DNA from: Atherix ibis
Taxonomy: Eukaryota > Arthropoda > Insecta > Diptera > Athericidae
Length of the DNA: 64,000 bases
Reading direction: 5' to 3'
NCBI GenBank assembly: GCA_958298945.1
Contig: CATQJD010000005.1
Coordinates: 124,001-188,000, forward strand
Below, piece after piece: positions 1 to 12,600 of the stretch (position 1 is the stretch's first letter; every line of letters starts with the position of its first letter). A model generated the notes under the pieces. The model worked only from the letters and a program-made list of their open reading frames with translations, did not search any database and was not told the DNA's origin. The translations under genes and the position numbers were made by a program.

Positions 1-2075
1 AGGAATATGAAGTAGTATGTTTAAGAGGAATATGAAGTTTTATGTTTAAGAGGAATATGAAGTAGTATGTTTAAGAGGAATATGAAATAGTATGTTTAAG
101 AGGAATATGAAGTAGTATGTTTGAGAGGAATATAAAGTAGTATGTTTAAGAGGAATATGAAGTAGTATGTTTAAGAGGAATATGAAGTAGTATGTTTAAG
201 AGGAATATGAAGTAGTAAGTTTAAGAGGAATGTGAAGTAGTATATTTAAGAGGAATATGAAGTAGTATTTTCAAGAGGAATATGAAGTAGTATGTTTAAG
301 AGGAATATGAAGTAGTATGTTTAAGAGGAATATGAAGTAGTATGTTTAAGAGAAATATGAAGTAGTATGTTTAAGAGGAATATGAAGTAGTATGTTTAAG
401 AGGAATATGAAGTAGTATGTTTAAGAGGAATATGAAGTAGTATGTTTAAGAGGAATATGAAGTAGTATGTTTAAGAGGAATATGAAGTAGTATGTTTAAG
501 AGGAATATGAAGTAGTATGTTTAAGAGGAATATGAAGTAGTATGTTTAAGAGGAATATTAAGTAGTATGTTTAAGAGGAATATGAAGTACTATGTTTAAG
601 AGGAATATGAAGTAGTATGTTTAAGAGGAATATAAAGTTGTATATTTAAGAGGAATATGAAGTAGTATATTTAAAATTTATATGAAATAGTATGTTTAAG
701 AGGAATATGAAGTAGTATGTTTAAGAGGAATATGAAGTAGTATATTTAAGAGGAATATGAAGTAGTATGTCTAAGAGGAATATGAAGTAGTATGTTTAAG
801 AGGAATATGAAGTAGTATGTTTAAGAGGAATATGAAGTAGTATGTTTAAGATTAATATGAAGTAGTATGTTTAAGAGGAATTTGAAGTAGTATGTTTAAG
901 AGGAATATGAAGTAATATATTTAAGAGGAATATGAAGTAGTATGTTTAAGAAGAATATGAAGTAGTATGTTTAAGAGGAATATGAAGTAGTATGTTTTAG
1001 AGGAATATGAAGTAGTATGTTTAAGAGGAAAATGAAGTAGTATATTTAAGAGGAATATGAAGTAGTATATTTAAGAGGAATATGAAGTAGTATATTTAAG
1101 ATGAATATGAAGTAGTATGTTTAAGAGGAATATGAAGTAGTATGTTTAAGAAGAATATGATGTAGTACGCTTAAGAGGAATATGAAGTAGTATGTTTAAG
1201 AGGAATATGAAGTAGTATGTTTAAGAGGAATATGAAGTAGTATGTTTAAGAGGAATATGAAGTAGTATGTTTAAGAGGAATATAAAGTAGTATGTTTAAG
1301 ATGAAAATGAACTAGTATATTTAAGAGGATTATGAAGTGGTATGTTTAAGAGGAATATGAAGTAGTATATTTAAGAGGAATATAAAGTAGTATATTTAAG
1401 AGGAATATGAAGTATTATATTTAAGAGGAATATGAAGTAGTATGTTTAAGAGGAATATGAAGTAGTATATTTAAGAGGAATATGAAGTAGTATGTTTAAG
1501 AGGAATATGAAGTAGTATGTTTAAGACGAATTTGAAGTTGTATATTTAAGAGGAATATGAAGTAGTATATGTAACATTTATATGAAATAATATGTTTAAG
1601 AGGAATATGAAGTAGTATATTTAAGAGGAATATGAAGTAGTATGTTTAAGAGGAATATGAAGTAGTATGTTAAAGAGGAATATGAAGTAATATGTTTAAG
1701 AGGAATATGAAGTAGTATGTTTAAGAGGAATATGAAGTAGTATATTTAAGAGCAATATGAAGTAGTAAGTTTAAGAGGAAAGTGAAGTAGTATATTTAAG
1801 AGGAATATAAAGTAGTATATTCAAGAGGAATATGAAGTATTATGTTTAAGAGGAATATGAAGTAGTATGTTTAAGAGGAATATGAAGTAGTATGCTTAAG
1901 AGGAATATGAAATAGTATGTTTAAGAGGAATATGAAGTAGTATGTTTAAGAGGAATATGAAGTAGAATGTTTAAGAGGAATATGAAGTAGTATGTTTAAG
2001 AGGAATATGAAGTAGTATGTTTGAGAGGAATATGAAGTAGTATATTTAAGAGGAATATGAAATAGTATATTTAAG
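1..2075 (+). repeat. Edge region of monomers with weak higher-order structure
   Basis: This stretch holds about 83 monomers. The first 600 bases are close to consensus and carry few private variants. A weak 900-bp (36-monomer) relation is visible: the odd block around 626-700, with AAGTTG followed by an ATTTATATGAAA unit, recurs around 1526-1600. Around 1751-2075 the order of variants (AGCAATATG, GTAAG, AAGTGAAG, TTCAAG, GCTTAAG, GAAATAG) recurs 675 bp later at 2426-2750, so this region shares ancestry with the start of the next HOR. No gene or non-repeat sequence is present. Confidence 0.85.
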
Positions 2076-4590
2076 AGGAATATGAAGTTGTATATATAAG
2101 AGGATAATGAAGTAGTATGTTTAAGAGGAATATGAAGTAGTATGTTTAAGAGGAATATGAAGTAGTATGTTTAAGAGGAATATGAAGTAGTATGTTTAAG
2201 AGGAATTTGAAGTAGTATGTTTAAGAGGAATATGATGTAATATTTTTAAGAGGAATATGAAGTAGTATGTTAAAGAGGAATATGAAGTAGTATGTTTAAA
2301 AGGAGTTTGAAGTAGTATGTTTAAGAGGAATATGAAGTAGTATGTTTAAGAGGAATATGAAGTAGTATATTTAAGAGGAATATGAAGTAGTATGTTTAAG
2401 AGGAATAAGAAGTAGTATGTTTAAGAGCAATATGAAGTAGTAAGCTTAAGAGGAAAGTGAAGTAGTGTATTTAAGAGGAATATAAAGTAGTATATTCAAG
2501 AGGAATATGAAGTAATATGTTTAAGAGGAATATGAAGTAGTATGTTTAAGAGGAATATGAAGTAGTATGCTTAAGAGGAATATGAAATAGTATGTTTAAG
2601 AGGAATAAGAAGTAGTATGTTTAAGAGGAATATGAAGTAGTATGTTTAAGAGGAATATGAAGTAGTATGTTTAAGAGGAATATGAAGTAGTATGTTTAAG
2701 AGGAATATGAAGTAGTATGTTTAGGAGGGATATGAAGTAGATTGTTTAAGAGAAATATGAAGTAGTACGTTTAAGAGGAATATGAAGTAGTATGTCTAAG
2801 AGGAATATGAAGTAGTATGTTTAAGAAAAATATGAAGTAGTATATTTAAGAGGAATATGAAGTAGTATATTTAAGAGGAAAATGAAGTAGTATGTTTAAG
2901 AGGAATATGAAGTAGTATGTTTAAGAGGATTATGAAGTACTATGTTTAAGAGGAATATGAAGTAGTATGTTTAAGAGGAATATAAAGTAGTATGTTTAAG
3001 AGGAATATGAAGTAGTATATTTACGAGGAATATGAAGTAGTGTATTTAAGAGGAATATGAAGTAGTATATTTAAGAGGAATATGAAGTAGTATGTTTAAG
3101 AGGAATATGAAGTAGTATGTTTAAGAGAAATATGAAGTAGTATGCTTAAGAGGAATATGAAGTAGTATGTTTAAGAGGAATATAAAGTAGTATGTTTAAG
3201 AGGAATATGTTATGGAGTAGTATGTTAAAGAGGAATATGAAGTTTTATATTTAAAAGGAATATGTGGTAGTATGTTTAAGAGGAATATGAAGTAGTATGC
3301 TTAAGAGGAATATGAAGTAGTATGTTTAAGAGGAATATGAAGTAGTATGTTTGAGAGGAATATGAAGTAGTATGTTTAAGAGGAATATGAAGTAGTATGT
3401 TTAAGAGGAATATGAAGTAGTATTGTATGTTTAAGAGAAATATATAGTATTATGTTTAAAAGGAATATGAAGTGGTATATTTAAGAGAAATATATAGTAT
3501 TATGTTTAAAAGGAATATGAAGTGGTATATTTAAGAGGAATATGAAGTAGTATATTTAAGAGCAATATGAAGTACTATATTTAAGAGGAATATGAAGTAG
3601 TATGTTTAAGAAAAATATGAAGTAGAATGTTTAAGAGGAATATGAAATAGTATGTTAAAGAGGAATATGAAGTAGTATGTGTAAGAGGAATATGAAGTAG
3701 TATGTTTAAGAGGAATATGAAGAAGTATGTTTAAGAGGAATATGAAGTAGCATGTTTAAGAGGAATATGAAGTATTATGCTTAAGAGGAATACGAAGTAG
3801 TATATTTAAAAGGAATATGAAGTAGTATATTGAAGAGGAATATGAAGTAGTATGTTTAAGAGGAATATGAAGTAGTATGCTTAAGAGGAATATGAAGTAG
3901 TATATTTAAGAGGAATATGAAGTTGTATGTTAAAGAGGAATATAAAGTAGTATGTTTAAGAGGAATATGAAGTAACATAGTATGTTTAAAAGGAATATGA
4001 AGTTGTATGTTTAAGAGGAATATGAAGGAGTATGTTTAAGAGGAATATGAAGTAGTATGCTTAAAAGGGATATGAAGTAGTATATTTAAGCCGAATATGA
4101 AGTAGTATATTTAAGAGGAATATGAAGTAGTATATTTAAGAGGAATATGAAGTAGTATGTTTAAGAGGAATATGAAGTAGTATGTTTAAGAGGAATATGA
4201 AGTAGTATGTTAAAGAGGAATATGAAGTACTATGTTTAAGAGGAATATTAAGTATTATGTTTAAGAGGAATATAAAGTAGTATGTTTAAGGGGAATATGA
4301 AGTAGTATATTTGAGAGGAATATGAAGTAGTACATTTAAGAGGAATATGAAGTAGTATATTTAAGAGGAATATGAAAAAGTATGTTTAAGAGGAATATGA
4401 AGTAGTATGTTTAAGAGGAATATGAAGTAGGATGTTTAAGAGGAATATGAAGTAGTATGTTTAAGAAGAATATGAAGTAGTATGTTTAAGAGGAATATGA
4501 GGTAGTATGTTTAAGAGCAATATGAAGTAGTATGTTTAAGAGGAATATGAAGTAGCATGTTTAAGAGGAATATGAAGTAGTATGTTTAAG
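2076..4590 (+). repeat. HOR A, copy 1 (2,515 bp)
   Basis: This copy matches 4591-7110 in variant order almost throughout. Shared private markers are the GATGTAATATTTTTAAG unit (2226 and 4741), the TTAGGAGGGATATG unit (about 2722 and 5237), the 30-bp unit with AATATGTTATGGAG (3201 and 5716), the 30-bp unit with GTAACATAG (3961 and 6481) and the AAGCCGAATATG unit (about 4089 and 6609). I noticed roughly ten to fifteen substitutions between the copies, so they look about 99% identical by eye. An exact 50-bp (two-monomer) tandem duplication, 3431-3480 and 3481-3530, lies inside this copy only. Confidence 0.88.
3431..3530 (+). repeat. Exact 50-bp tandem duplication inside HOR A copy 1
   Basis: The two-monomer stretch starting TTAAGAGAAATATATAG and ending AAGTGGTATAT occurs twice back to back (3431-3480, 3481-3530) with no difference seen. 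It follows a 30-bp monomer containing TATTGTATG. HOR A copy 2 has only one of these 50-bp units but carries a different, 55-bp duplication at the same place (about 5936-6045). Confidence 0.92.
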
Positions 4591-7110
4591 AGGAATATGA
4601 AGTTGTATATTTAAGAGGAATATGAAGTAGTATGTTTAAGAGGAATATGAAGTAGTATGTTTAAGAGGAATATGAAGTAGTATGTTTAAGAGTAATATGA
4701 AGTAGTATGTTTAAGAGGAATTTGAAGTAGTATGTTTAAGAGGAATATGATGTAATATTTTTAAGAGGAATATGAAGTAGTATGTTAAAGAGGAATATGA
4801 AGTAGTATGTTTAAAAGGAATTTGAAGTAGTATGTTTAAGAGGAATATGAAGTAGTATGTTTAAGAGGAATATGAAGTAGTATATTTAAGAGGAATATGA
4901 AGTAGTATGTTTAAGAGGAATAAGAAGTAGTATGTTTAAGAGCAATATGAAGTAGTAAGCTTAAGAGGAAAGTGAAGTAGTGTATTTAAGAGGAATATAA
5001 AGTAGTATATTCAAGAGGAATATGAAGTAATATGTTTAAGAGGAATATGAAGTAGTATGTTTAAGAGGAATATGAAGTAGTATGCTTAAGAGGAATATGA
5101 AATAGTATGTTTAAGAGGAATATGAAGTAGTATGTTTAAGAGGAATATGAAGTTGTATGTTTAAGAGGAATATGAAGTAGTATGTTTAAGAGGAATATGA
5201 AGTAGTATGTTTAAGAGGAATATGAAGTAGTATGTTTAGGAGGGATATGAAGTAGATTATTTAAGAGAAATATGAAGTAGTACGTTTAAGAGGAATATGA
5301 AGTAGTATGTCTAAGAGGAATATGAAGTAGTATGTTTAAGAAAAATATGAAGTAGTATATTTAAGAGGAATATGAAGTAGTATATTTAAGAGGAAAATGA
5401 AGTAGTATGTTTAAGAGGAATATGAAGTAGTATGTTTAAGAGGATTATGAAGTACTATGTTTAAGAGGAATATGAAGTAGTATGTTTAAGAGGAATATAA
5501 AGTAGTATGTTTAAGAGGAATATGAAGTAGTATATTTACGAGGAATATGAAGTAGTGTATTTAAGAGGAATATGAAGTAGTATATTTAAGAGGAATATGA
5601 AGTAGTATGTTTAAGAGGAATATGAAGTAGTATGTTTAAGAGAAATATGAAGTAGTATGCTTAAGAGGAATATGAAGTAGTATGTTTAAGAGGAATATAA
5701 AGTAGTATGTTTAAGAGGAATATGTTATGGAGTAGTATGTTAAAGAGGAATATGAAGTTTTATATTTAAAAGGAATATGTGGTAGTATGTTTAAGAGGAA
5801 TATGAAGTAGTATGCTTAAGAGGAATATGAAGTAGTATGTTTAAGAGGAATATGAAGTAGTATGTTTGAGAGGAATATGAAGTAGTATGTTTAAGAGGAA
5901 TATGAAGTAGTATGTTTAAGAGGAATATGAAGTAGTATTGTATGTTTAAGAGAAATATATAATAGTCTGTTTAAGAGGAATATGAAGTAGTATTGTATGT
6001 TTAAGAGAAATATATAGTATTATGTTTAAAAGGAATATGAAGTGGTATATTTAAGAGGAATATGAAGTAGTATATTTAAGAGCAATATGAAGTACTATAT
6101 TTAAGAGGAATATGAAGTAGTATGTTTAAGAAAAATATGAAGTAGAATGTTTAAGAGGAATATGAAATAGTATGTTAAAGAGGAATATGAAGTAGTATGT
6201 GTAAGAGGAATATGAAGTAGTATGTTTAAGAGGAATATGAAGAAGTATGTTTAAGAGGAATATGAAGTAGCATGTTTAAGAGGAATATGAAGTATTATGC
6301 TTAAGAGGAATACGAAGTAGTATATTTAAAAGGAATATGAAGTAGTATATTGAAGAGGAATATGAAGTAGTATGTTTAAGAGGAATATGAAGTAGTATGC
6401 TTAAGAGGAATATGAAGTAGTATATTTAAGAGGAATATGAAGTTGTATGTTAAAGAGGAATATAAAGTAGTATGTTTAAGAGGAATATGAAGTAACATAG
6501 TATGTTTAAAAGGAATATGAAGTTGTATGTTTAAGAGGAATATGAAGGAGTATGTTTAAGAGGAATATGAAGTAGTATGCTTAAAAGGAATATGAAGTAG
6601 TATATTTAAGCCGAATATGAAGTAGTATATTTAAGAGGAATATGAAGTAGTATATTTAAGAGGAATATGAAGTAGTATGTTTAAGAGGAATATGAAGTAG
6701 TATGTTTAAGAGGAATATGAAGTAGTATGTTAAAGAGGAATAGTAAGTACTATGTTTAAGAGGAATATTAAGTATTATGTTTAAGAGGAATATAAAGTAG
6801 TATGTTTTAGGGGAATATGAAGTAGTATATTTGAGAGGAATATGAAGTAGTACATTTAAGAGGAATATGAAGTAGTATATTTAAGAGGAATATGAAGAAG
6901 TATGTTTAAGAGGAATATGAAGTAGTATGTTTAAGAGGAATATGAAGTAGGATGTTTAAGAGGAATATGAAGTAGTATGTTTAAGAAGAATATGAAGTAG
7001 TATGTTTAAGAGGAATATGAGGTAGTATGTTTAAGAGCAATATGAAGTAGTATGTTTAAGAGGAATATGAAGTAGCATGTTTAAGAGGAATATGAAGTAG
7101 TATGTTTGAG
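4591..7110 (+). repeat. HOR A, copy 2 (about 2,520 bp)
   Basis: Second tandem copy of HOR A. Offset to copy 1 is 2,515 bp up to about 5940 and 2,520 bp after about 6046; the change comes from different local duplications in the two copies. Private differences include 5151 (AAGTTG rather than AAGTAG), about 6746 (TAGTAAG rather than TATGAAG) and about 6806 (TTTTAGG rather than TTTAAGG). The match is lost near 7086-7110, where HOR B begins. Confidence 0.88.
5936..6045 (+). repeat. 55-bp local duplication inside HOR A copy 2
   Basis: A TATTGTATG insertion monomer followed by an AGAAATATAT monomer occurs at about 5936 and again 55 bp later at about 5991. The first of the pair ends AATAGTCTG, the second TAGTATTATG. 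Copy 1 has one TATTGTATG unit here followed by a different, 50-bp duplication. Confidence 0.85.
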
Positions 7111-8469
7111 AGGAATATGAAGTAGTATATTTAAGAGGAATATGAAGTAGTATGTTTAAGAGAAATATGAAGTAGTATGTTTAAGAGGAACATTATGTAG
7201 TATGTTTAAGAGGAATATGAAGTAGTATATTTAAGAGGAATATGAAGTAGTATGTTTAAGAGGAATATGTAGTAGCATGTTTAAGAGGAATATGAAGTAG
7301 TAGTTTAAGAGGAATACGAAGTAGTATATTTAAAAGGAATATGAAGTAGTATATTGAAGAGGAATATGAAGTAGTATGTTTAAGAGGAATATGAAGTAGT
7401 ATGTTTAATAGGAATATGCAGTAGTATATTTAAGAGGAATATAAAGTAGTATATTTAAGAGGAATATGAAGTAGTATGTTAAAGAGGAATATAACGTAGT
7501 ATGTTTAAGAGGAATATGAAGTAACATAGTATGTTTAAGAGGAATATGAAGTTGTATGTTTAAGAGGAATATGAAGTAGTATGTTTAAGAGGAATATGAA
7601 GTATTATGCTTAAGAGGAATATGAAGTAGTATATTTAAGCCGAATATGAAGTAGTATATTTAAGAGGAATATGAAGTAGTATATTTAAGAGGAATATGAA
7701 GTAGTATGTTTAAGAGGAATATGAAGTAGTATGTTTAAGAGGAATATGAAGTAGTATGTTTAAGAGGAATATGAAGTACTATGTTTAAGAGGAATATTAT
7801 GTAGTATGTTTAAGAGGAATATAAAGTAGTATGTTTAAGCGGAATATGAAGTAGTATATTTAAGAGGAATATGAAGTAGTATATTTAAGAGGAATATGAA
7901 GTAGTATATTTAAGAGGAATATGAAGTAGTATGTTTAAGAGGAATATGAAGTAGTATGTTTAAGAGGAATATGAATTAGTATGTTTAAGAGGAATATGAA
8001 GTAGTATGTTTAAGAGGAATATGAAGTAGTATGTTTAAGAGGAATATGAGGTAGTATGTTTAAGAGGAATATGAAGTAGTATGTTTAAGAGGAATATGAA
8101 GTAGTATGCTTAGGAGGGATATGAAGTAGAATGTTTAAGAGAAATATGAAGTAGTACGTTTAAGAGGAATATGAAGTAGTATGTTTAAGAGGAATATGAA
8201 GCAGTATGTTTAAGAGGAATATGAAGTAGTATATTTAAGAGAAATATGAAGTAGTATATTTAAGAAGAATATGAAGTAGTATGTTTAAGAGGATTATGAA
8301 GTACTATGTTTAAGAGGAATATGAAGTAGTATGTTTAAGAGGAATATGAAGTAGTATGTTTAAGAGGAATATGTTATGAAGTAGCATGTTAAAGAGGAAT
8401 ATGAAGTAGTATGTTTAAAAGGAATATGAAGTAGTATGTTTAAGAGGAATATGAAGTAGTATGCTTAAG
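7061..8469 (+). repeat. HOR B, copy 1 (1,409 bp)
   Basis: Markers repeat with a 1,409-bp offset in the next block: the AGGAACATTATG unit (7186 and 8595), a 24-bp unit with GTAGTAGTTTAAG (about 7290 and 8699), the AAGCCGAATATG unit (CC at 7640 and 9049), and AGGAGGGATATG (8112 and 9521). The unit also carries 30-bp monomers with GTAACATAG (about 7523) and GTTATGAAG (about 8370). It shares several markers with HOR A, so A and B are related. Confidence 0.88.
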
Positions 8470-9878
8470 AAGAATATGAAGTAGCATGTTTAAGAGGAAT
8501 ATGAAGTAGTATGTTTGAGAGGAATATGAAGTAGTATATTTAAGAGGAATATGAAGTAGTATGTTTAAGAGAAATATGAAGTAGTATGTTTAAGAGGAAC
8601 ATTATGTAGTATGTTCAAGAGGAATATGAAGTAGTATATTTAAGAGGAATATGAAGTAGTATGTTTAAGAGGAATATGAAGTAGCATGCTTAAGAGGAAT
8701 ATGAAGTAGTAGTTTAAGAGAAATACGAAGTAGTATATTTAAAAGGAATATGAAGTAGTATATTGAAGAGGAATATGAAGTAGTATGTTTAAGAGGAATA
8801 TGAAGTAGTATGTTTAAGAGGAATATGCAGTAGTATATTTAAGAGGAATATAAAGTAGTATATTTAAGCGGAATATGAAGTAGTATGTTAAAGAGGAATA
8901 TAAAGTAGTATGTTTAAGAGGAATATGAAGTAACATAGTATGTTTAAGAGGAATATGAAGTTGTATGTTTAAGAGGAATATGAAGTAGTATGTTTAAGAG
9001 GAATATGAAGTAGTATGCTTAAGAGGAATATGAAGTAGTATATTTAAGCCGAATATGAAGTAGTATATTTAAGAGGAATATGAAGTAGTATATTTAAGAG
9101 GAATATGAAATAGTATGTTTAAGAGGAATATGAAGTAGTATGTTTAAGAGGAATATGAAGTAGTATGTTTAAGAGGAATATGAAGTACTATGTTTAAGAG
9201 GAATATTAAGTAGTATGTTTAAGAGGAATATAAAGTAGTATGTTTAAGCGGAATATGAAGTAATATATTTAAGAGGAATATGAAGTAGTATATTTAAGAG
9301 GAATATGAAGTAGTATATTTAAGAGGAATATGAAGTAGTATGTTTAAGAGGAATATGAAGTAGTATGTTTAAGAGGAATATGAAGTAGTATGTTTAAGAG
9401 GAATATGAAGTAGTATGTTTAAGAGGAATATGAAGTAGTATGTTTAAGAGGAATATGAGGCAGTATGTTTAAGAGGAATATGAAGTAGTATGTTTAAGAG
9501 GAATATGAAGTAGTATGTTTAGGAGGGATATGAAGTAGAATGTTTAAGAGAAATATGAAGTAGTACGTTTAAGAGGAATATGAAGTAGTATGTTTAAGAG
9601 GAATATGAAGTAGTATGTTTAAGAGGAATATGAAGTAGTATATTTAAGAGGAATATGAAGTAGTATATTTAAGAAGAATATGAAGTAGTATGTTTAAGAG
9701 GATTATGAAGTACTATGTTTAAGACGAATATGAAGTAGTATGTTTAAGAGGAATATGAAGTAGTATGTTTAAGAGGAATATGTTATGAAGTATTATGTTA
9801 AAGAGGAATATGAAGTAGTATGTTTAAGAAGAATATGAAGTAGTATGCTTAAGAAGAATATGAAGTAGTATGTTTAAG
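8470..9878 (+). repeat. HOR B, copy 2 (about 1,384-1,409 bp)
   Basis: Offset to copy 1 is 1,409 bp through the AGGAGGG marker at 9521, then 1,384 bp at the GCTTAAGAAG unit near 9846, so one monomer was lost between those points. At its right edge the sequence passes into the C block, marked by TGTTTTAGAGGAATCTG units. Confidence 0.85.
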
Positions 9879-12600
9879 AGGAATATGAAGTAGTATGTTT
9901 GAGAAGAATATGAAATAGTATGTTTAAGAGGAATATGAAGTAGTATGTTTAAGAGGAATATGAGGTAGTATGTTTTAGAGGAATCTGAAGTAGTATGTTT
10001 AACAGGAATATTAAGTAGTATGTTTAAGAGGAATATGAAGTATTAAGTTTAAGAGGAATGTGAAGTTGTATATTTAACAGGAATATGAAGTAGTATATTC
10101 AAGTAGAATATGAAGTAGTATGTTTAAGAGGAATATGAAGTAGTATGTTTAAGAGGTATATGAAGCAGTATGTTTAAGAGGAATATGAAGTAGTATTGTA
10201 TGTTTAAGAGAAATATATAGTAGTAGGTTTAAGAGGAATATGAAGTAGTATGTTTAAGAGGAATATGAAGTAGTATGTTAAAGAGGAATATGAAGTAGTA
10301 TGTTTAAGAGGAATATGAGGTAGTATGTTTTAGAGGAATCTGAAGTAGTATGTTTAACAGGAATATTAAGTAGTATGTTTAAGAGGAATATGAAGTATTC
10401 AGTTTAAGAGGAATGTGAAGTTGTATATTTAACAGGAATATGAAGTAGTATATTCAAGTAGAATATGAAGTAGTATGTTTAAGAGGAATATGAAGTAGTA
10501 TGTTTAAGAGGTATATGAAGCAGTATGTTTAAGAGGAATATGAATTAGTATGTTTAAGAGTAATATGAAGTAGTATGTTTAAGAGGAATATGAATTAGTA
10601 TATTTAAGAGGAATATGAAGTAGTATGTTTAAGAGGAATATGAAGTAGTATATTCAAGAGGAATATGAAGTAGTATATTTAAGAGCAATACGAAGTAGTA
10701 TATTTAAGAGGAATATGAAGTAGTATGTTTAAGAGGAATATGAAGTAGTATGTTTAAGAGGAATATGAAATAGTATGTTTAAGAGGAATATGAAGTAGAA
10801 TATTTAAGAGGAATATAAAGTAGTATGTTTATGAGGAATATGAAGTAATATGTTTAAGAGGAATATGAAATAGTATGTTTTGAGGAATATGAAGTAGTAT
10901 GTTTAAGAGTAATATGAAGTAGTATGTTTAACAGGAATATGAAGTAGTATGTTTAAGAGGAATATAAAGTAGTATATTTAAGAGGAATATGAAGTAGTAT
11001 GTTTAAGAGGAATATAAAGTAGTATATTTAAGATGAATATGAAGTAGTATGTTTAAGAGTAATATGAAGTAGTATATTTAAGAGTAATATGAAGTAGTAT
11101 GCTTAAGAGTAATATGAAGTAGTATGTGTAACAGGAATATGAAGTAGTATGTTTAAGAGGAATATAAAGTAGTATATTTAAGAGAAATATGAAGTAGTAT
11201 GTTTAAGAGTAATATGAAGTAGTATATTTAAGAGTAATATGAAGTAGTATGTTTAAGAGGAATATGAAGTAGTATATTTAAGAGGAATATGAAGTAGAAT
11301 ATTTAAGAGGAATATAAAGTAGTATGTTTAAGAGAAATATGAAGTATTATATTTAAGAGAAATATGAAGTAGTATGTTTATGAGGAATATGAAGTAATAT
11401 GTTTAAGAGGAATATAAAATAGTATGTTTTGAGGAATATGAAGTAGTATGTTTAAGAGTAATATGAAGTAGTATGTTTAACAGGAATATGAAGTAGTATG
11501 TTTAAGAGGAATATAAAGTAGTATATTTAAAGGAATATGAAGTAGTATGTTTAAGAGTAATATGAAGTAGTATATTTAAGAGTAATATGAAGTAGTATGC
11601 TTAAGAGGAATATGAAGTAGTATATTTAAGAGGAATATGAAGTAGTATATTTAAGACGAATATGATGTAGTATATTTAAGAGGAATATGAATTAGTATGT
11701 TTAAGAGGAATATGAAGTAGTACGTGTATGTTTAAGGGGAATATGAATTAGTATGTTTAAGAGGAATATGAAGTAGTATGTTTAAGAGGAATATGAAGTA
11801 GTATGTTTTAGAGGAATATGCAGTAGTATGTTTAACAGGAATATTAAGTAGTATGTTTAAGAGGAATATGAAGTATTCAGTTTAAGAGGAATGTGAAGTA
11901 GTATGTTTAAGAGATATATGAAGCAGTATGTTTAAGAGGAATATGAAGTAGTATGTTTAAGAGTAATATGAAGTAGTATGTTTAAGAGGAATATGAAGTA
12001 GAATATTTAAGAGGAATATGAAGTAGTATGTTTAAGAGGAATATGAAGTAGTATATTCAAGAGGAATATGAAGAAGTATATTTAAGAGCAATACGAAGTA
12101 GTATATTTAAGAGGAATATGAAGTAGTATGTTTAAGAGGAATATGAAGTAGTATGTTTAAGAGGAATATGAAATAGTATGTTTAAGAGGAATATGAAGTA
12201 GTATGTTTAAGAGGAATATGAAGTAGTATGTTTAAGAGGAATATGAAGTAGTATATTTAAGAGGAATATGAAGTAAAATATTTAAGAGGAATATAAAGTA
12301 GTATGTTTAAGAGAAATATGAAGTATTATATTTAAGAGGAATTTGAAGTAGTATGTTTATGAGGAATATGAAGTAATTTGTTTAAGAGGAATATGAAATA
12401 GTATGTTTTGAGGAATATGAAGTAGTATGTTTAAAAGTAATATGAAGTAGTATGTTTAACAGGAATATGAAGTAGTATGTTTAAGAGGAATATAAAGTAG
12501 TATATTTAAGAGGAATATGAAGTAGTATGTTTAAGAGTAATATGAAGTAGTATATTTAAGAGTAATATGAAGTAGTATGCTTAAGAGGAATATGAAGTAG
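9879..12600 (+). repeat. Block C, copy 1 (about 2.7 kb) with a 355-bp internal duplication
   Basis: The block is recognised by TGTTTTAGAGGAATCTG (9971 and 10326, offset 355, a local tandem duplication), the 30-bp TATTGTATG monomer (10191), 24-bp units with TATGTTTTGAGG (10876, 11425, 12404), many AGTAATATG units and the first 31-bp TACGTGTATG monomer (11721). The same order recurs at 15150-17700 with offsets of 5,070, 5,020 and 5,095 bp at successive markers, showing two small length changes. The right end joins B-type sequence within a GCTTAAG monomer near 12590-12600. Confidence 0.82.
9915..10625 (+). repeat. 355-bp tandem duplication in block C copy 1
   Basis: The series TGTTTTAGAGGAATCTG, TTTAACAGGAATATTAAG, GAAGTATT(A/C)AG, GAATGTGAAGTTG, TTCAAGTAG and GGTATATGAAGCAG occurs from about 9971 and again from about 10326. 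Block C copy 2 has one such series at this point (from 15396). Confidence 0.85.

Noticed and set aside
1..2075. A perfect 900-bp tandem HOR at the left edge
   Set aside because: Only the ATTTATATGAAA neighbourhood (about 626-700 and 1526-1600) clearly matches at 900 bp. Other variants do not line up, so it is noted only as a weak relation.
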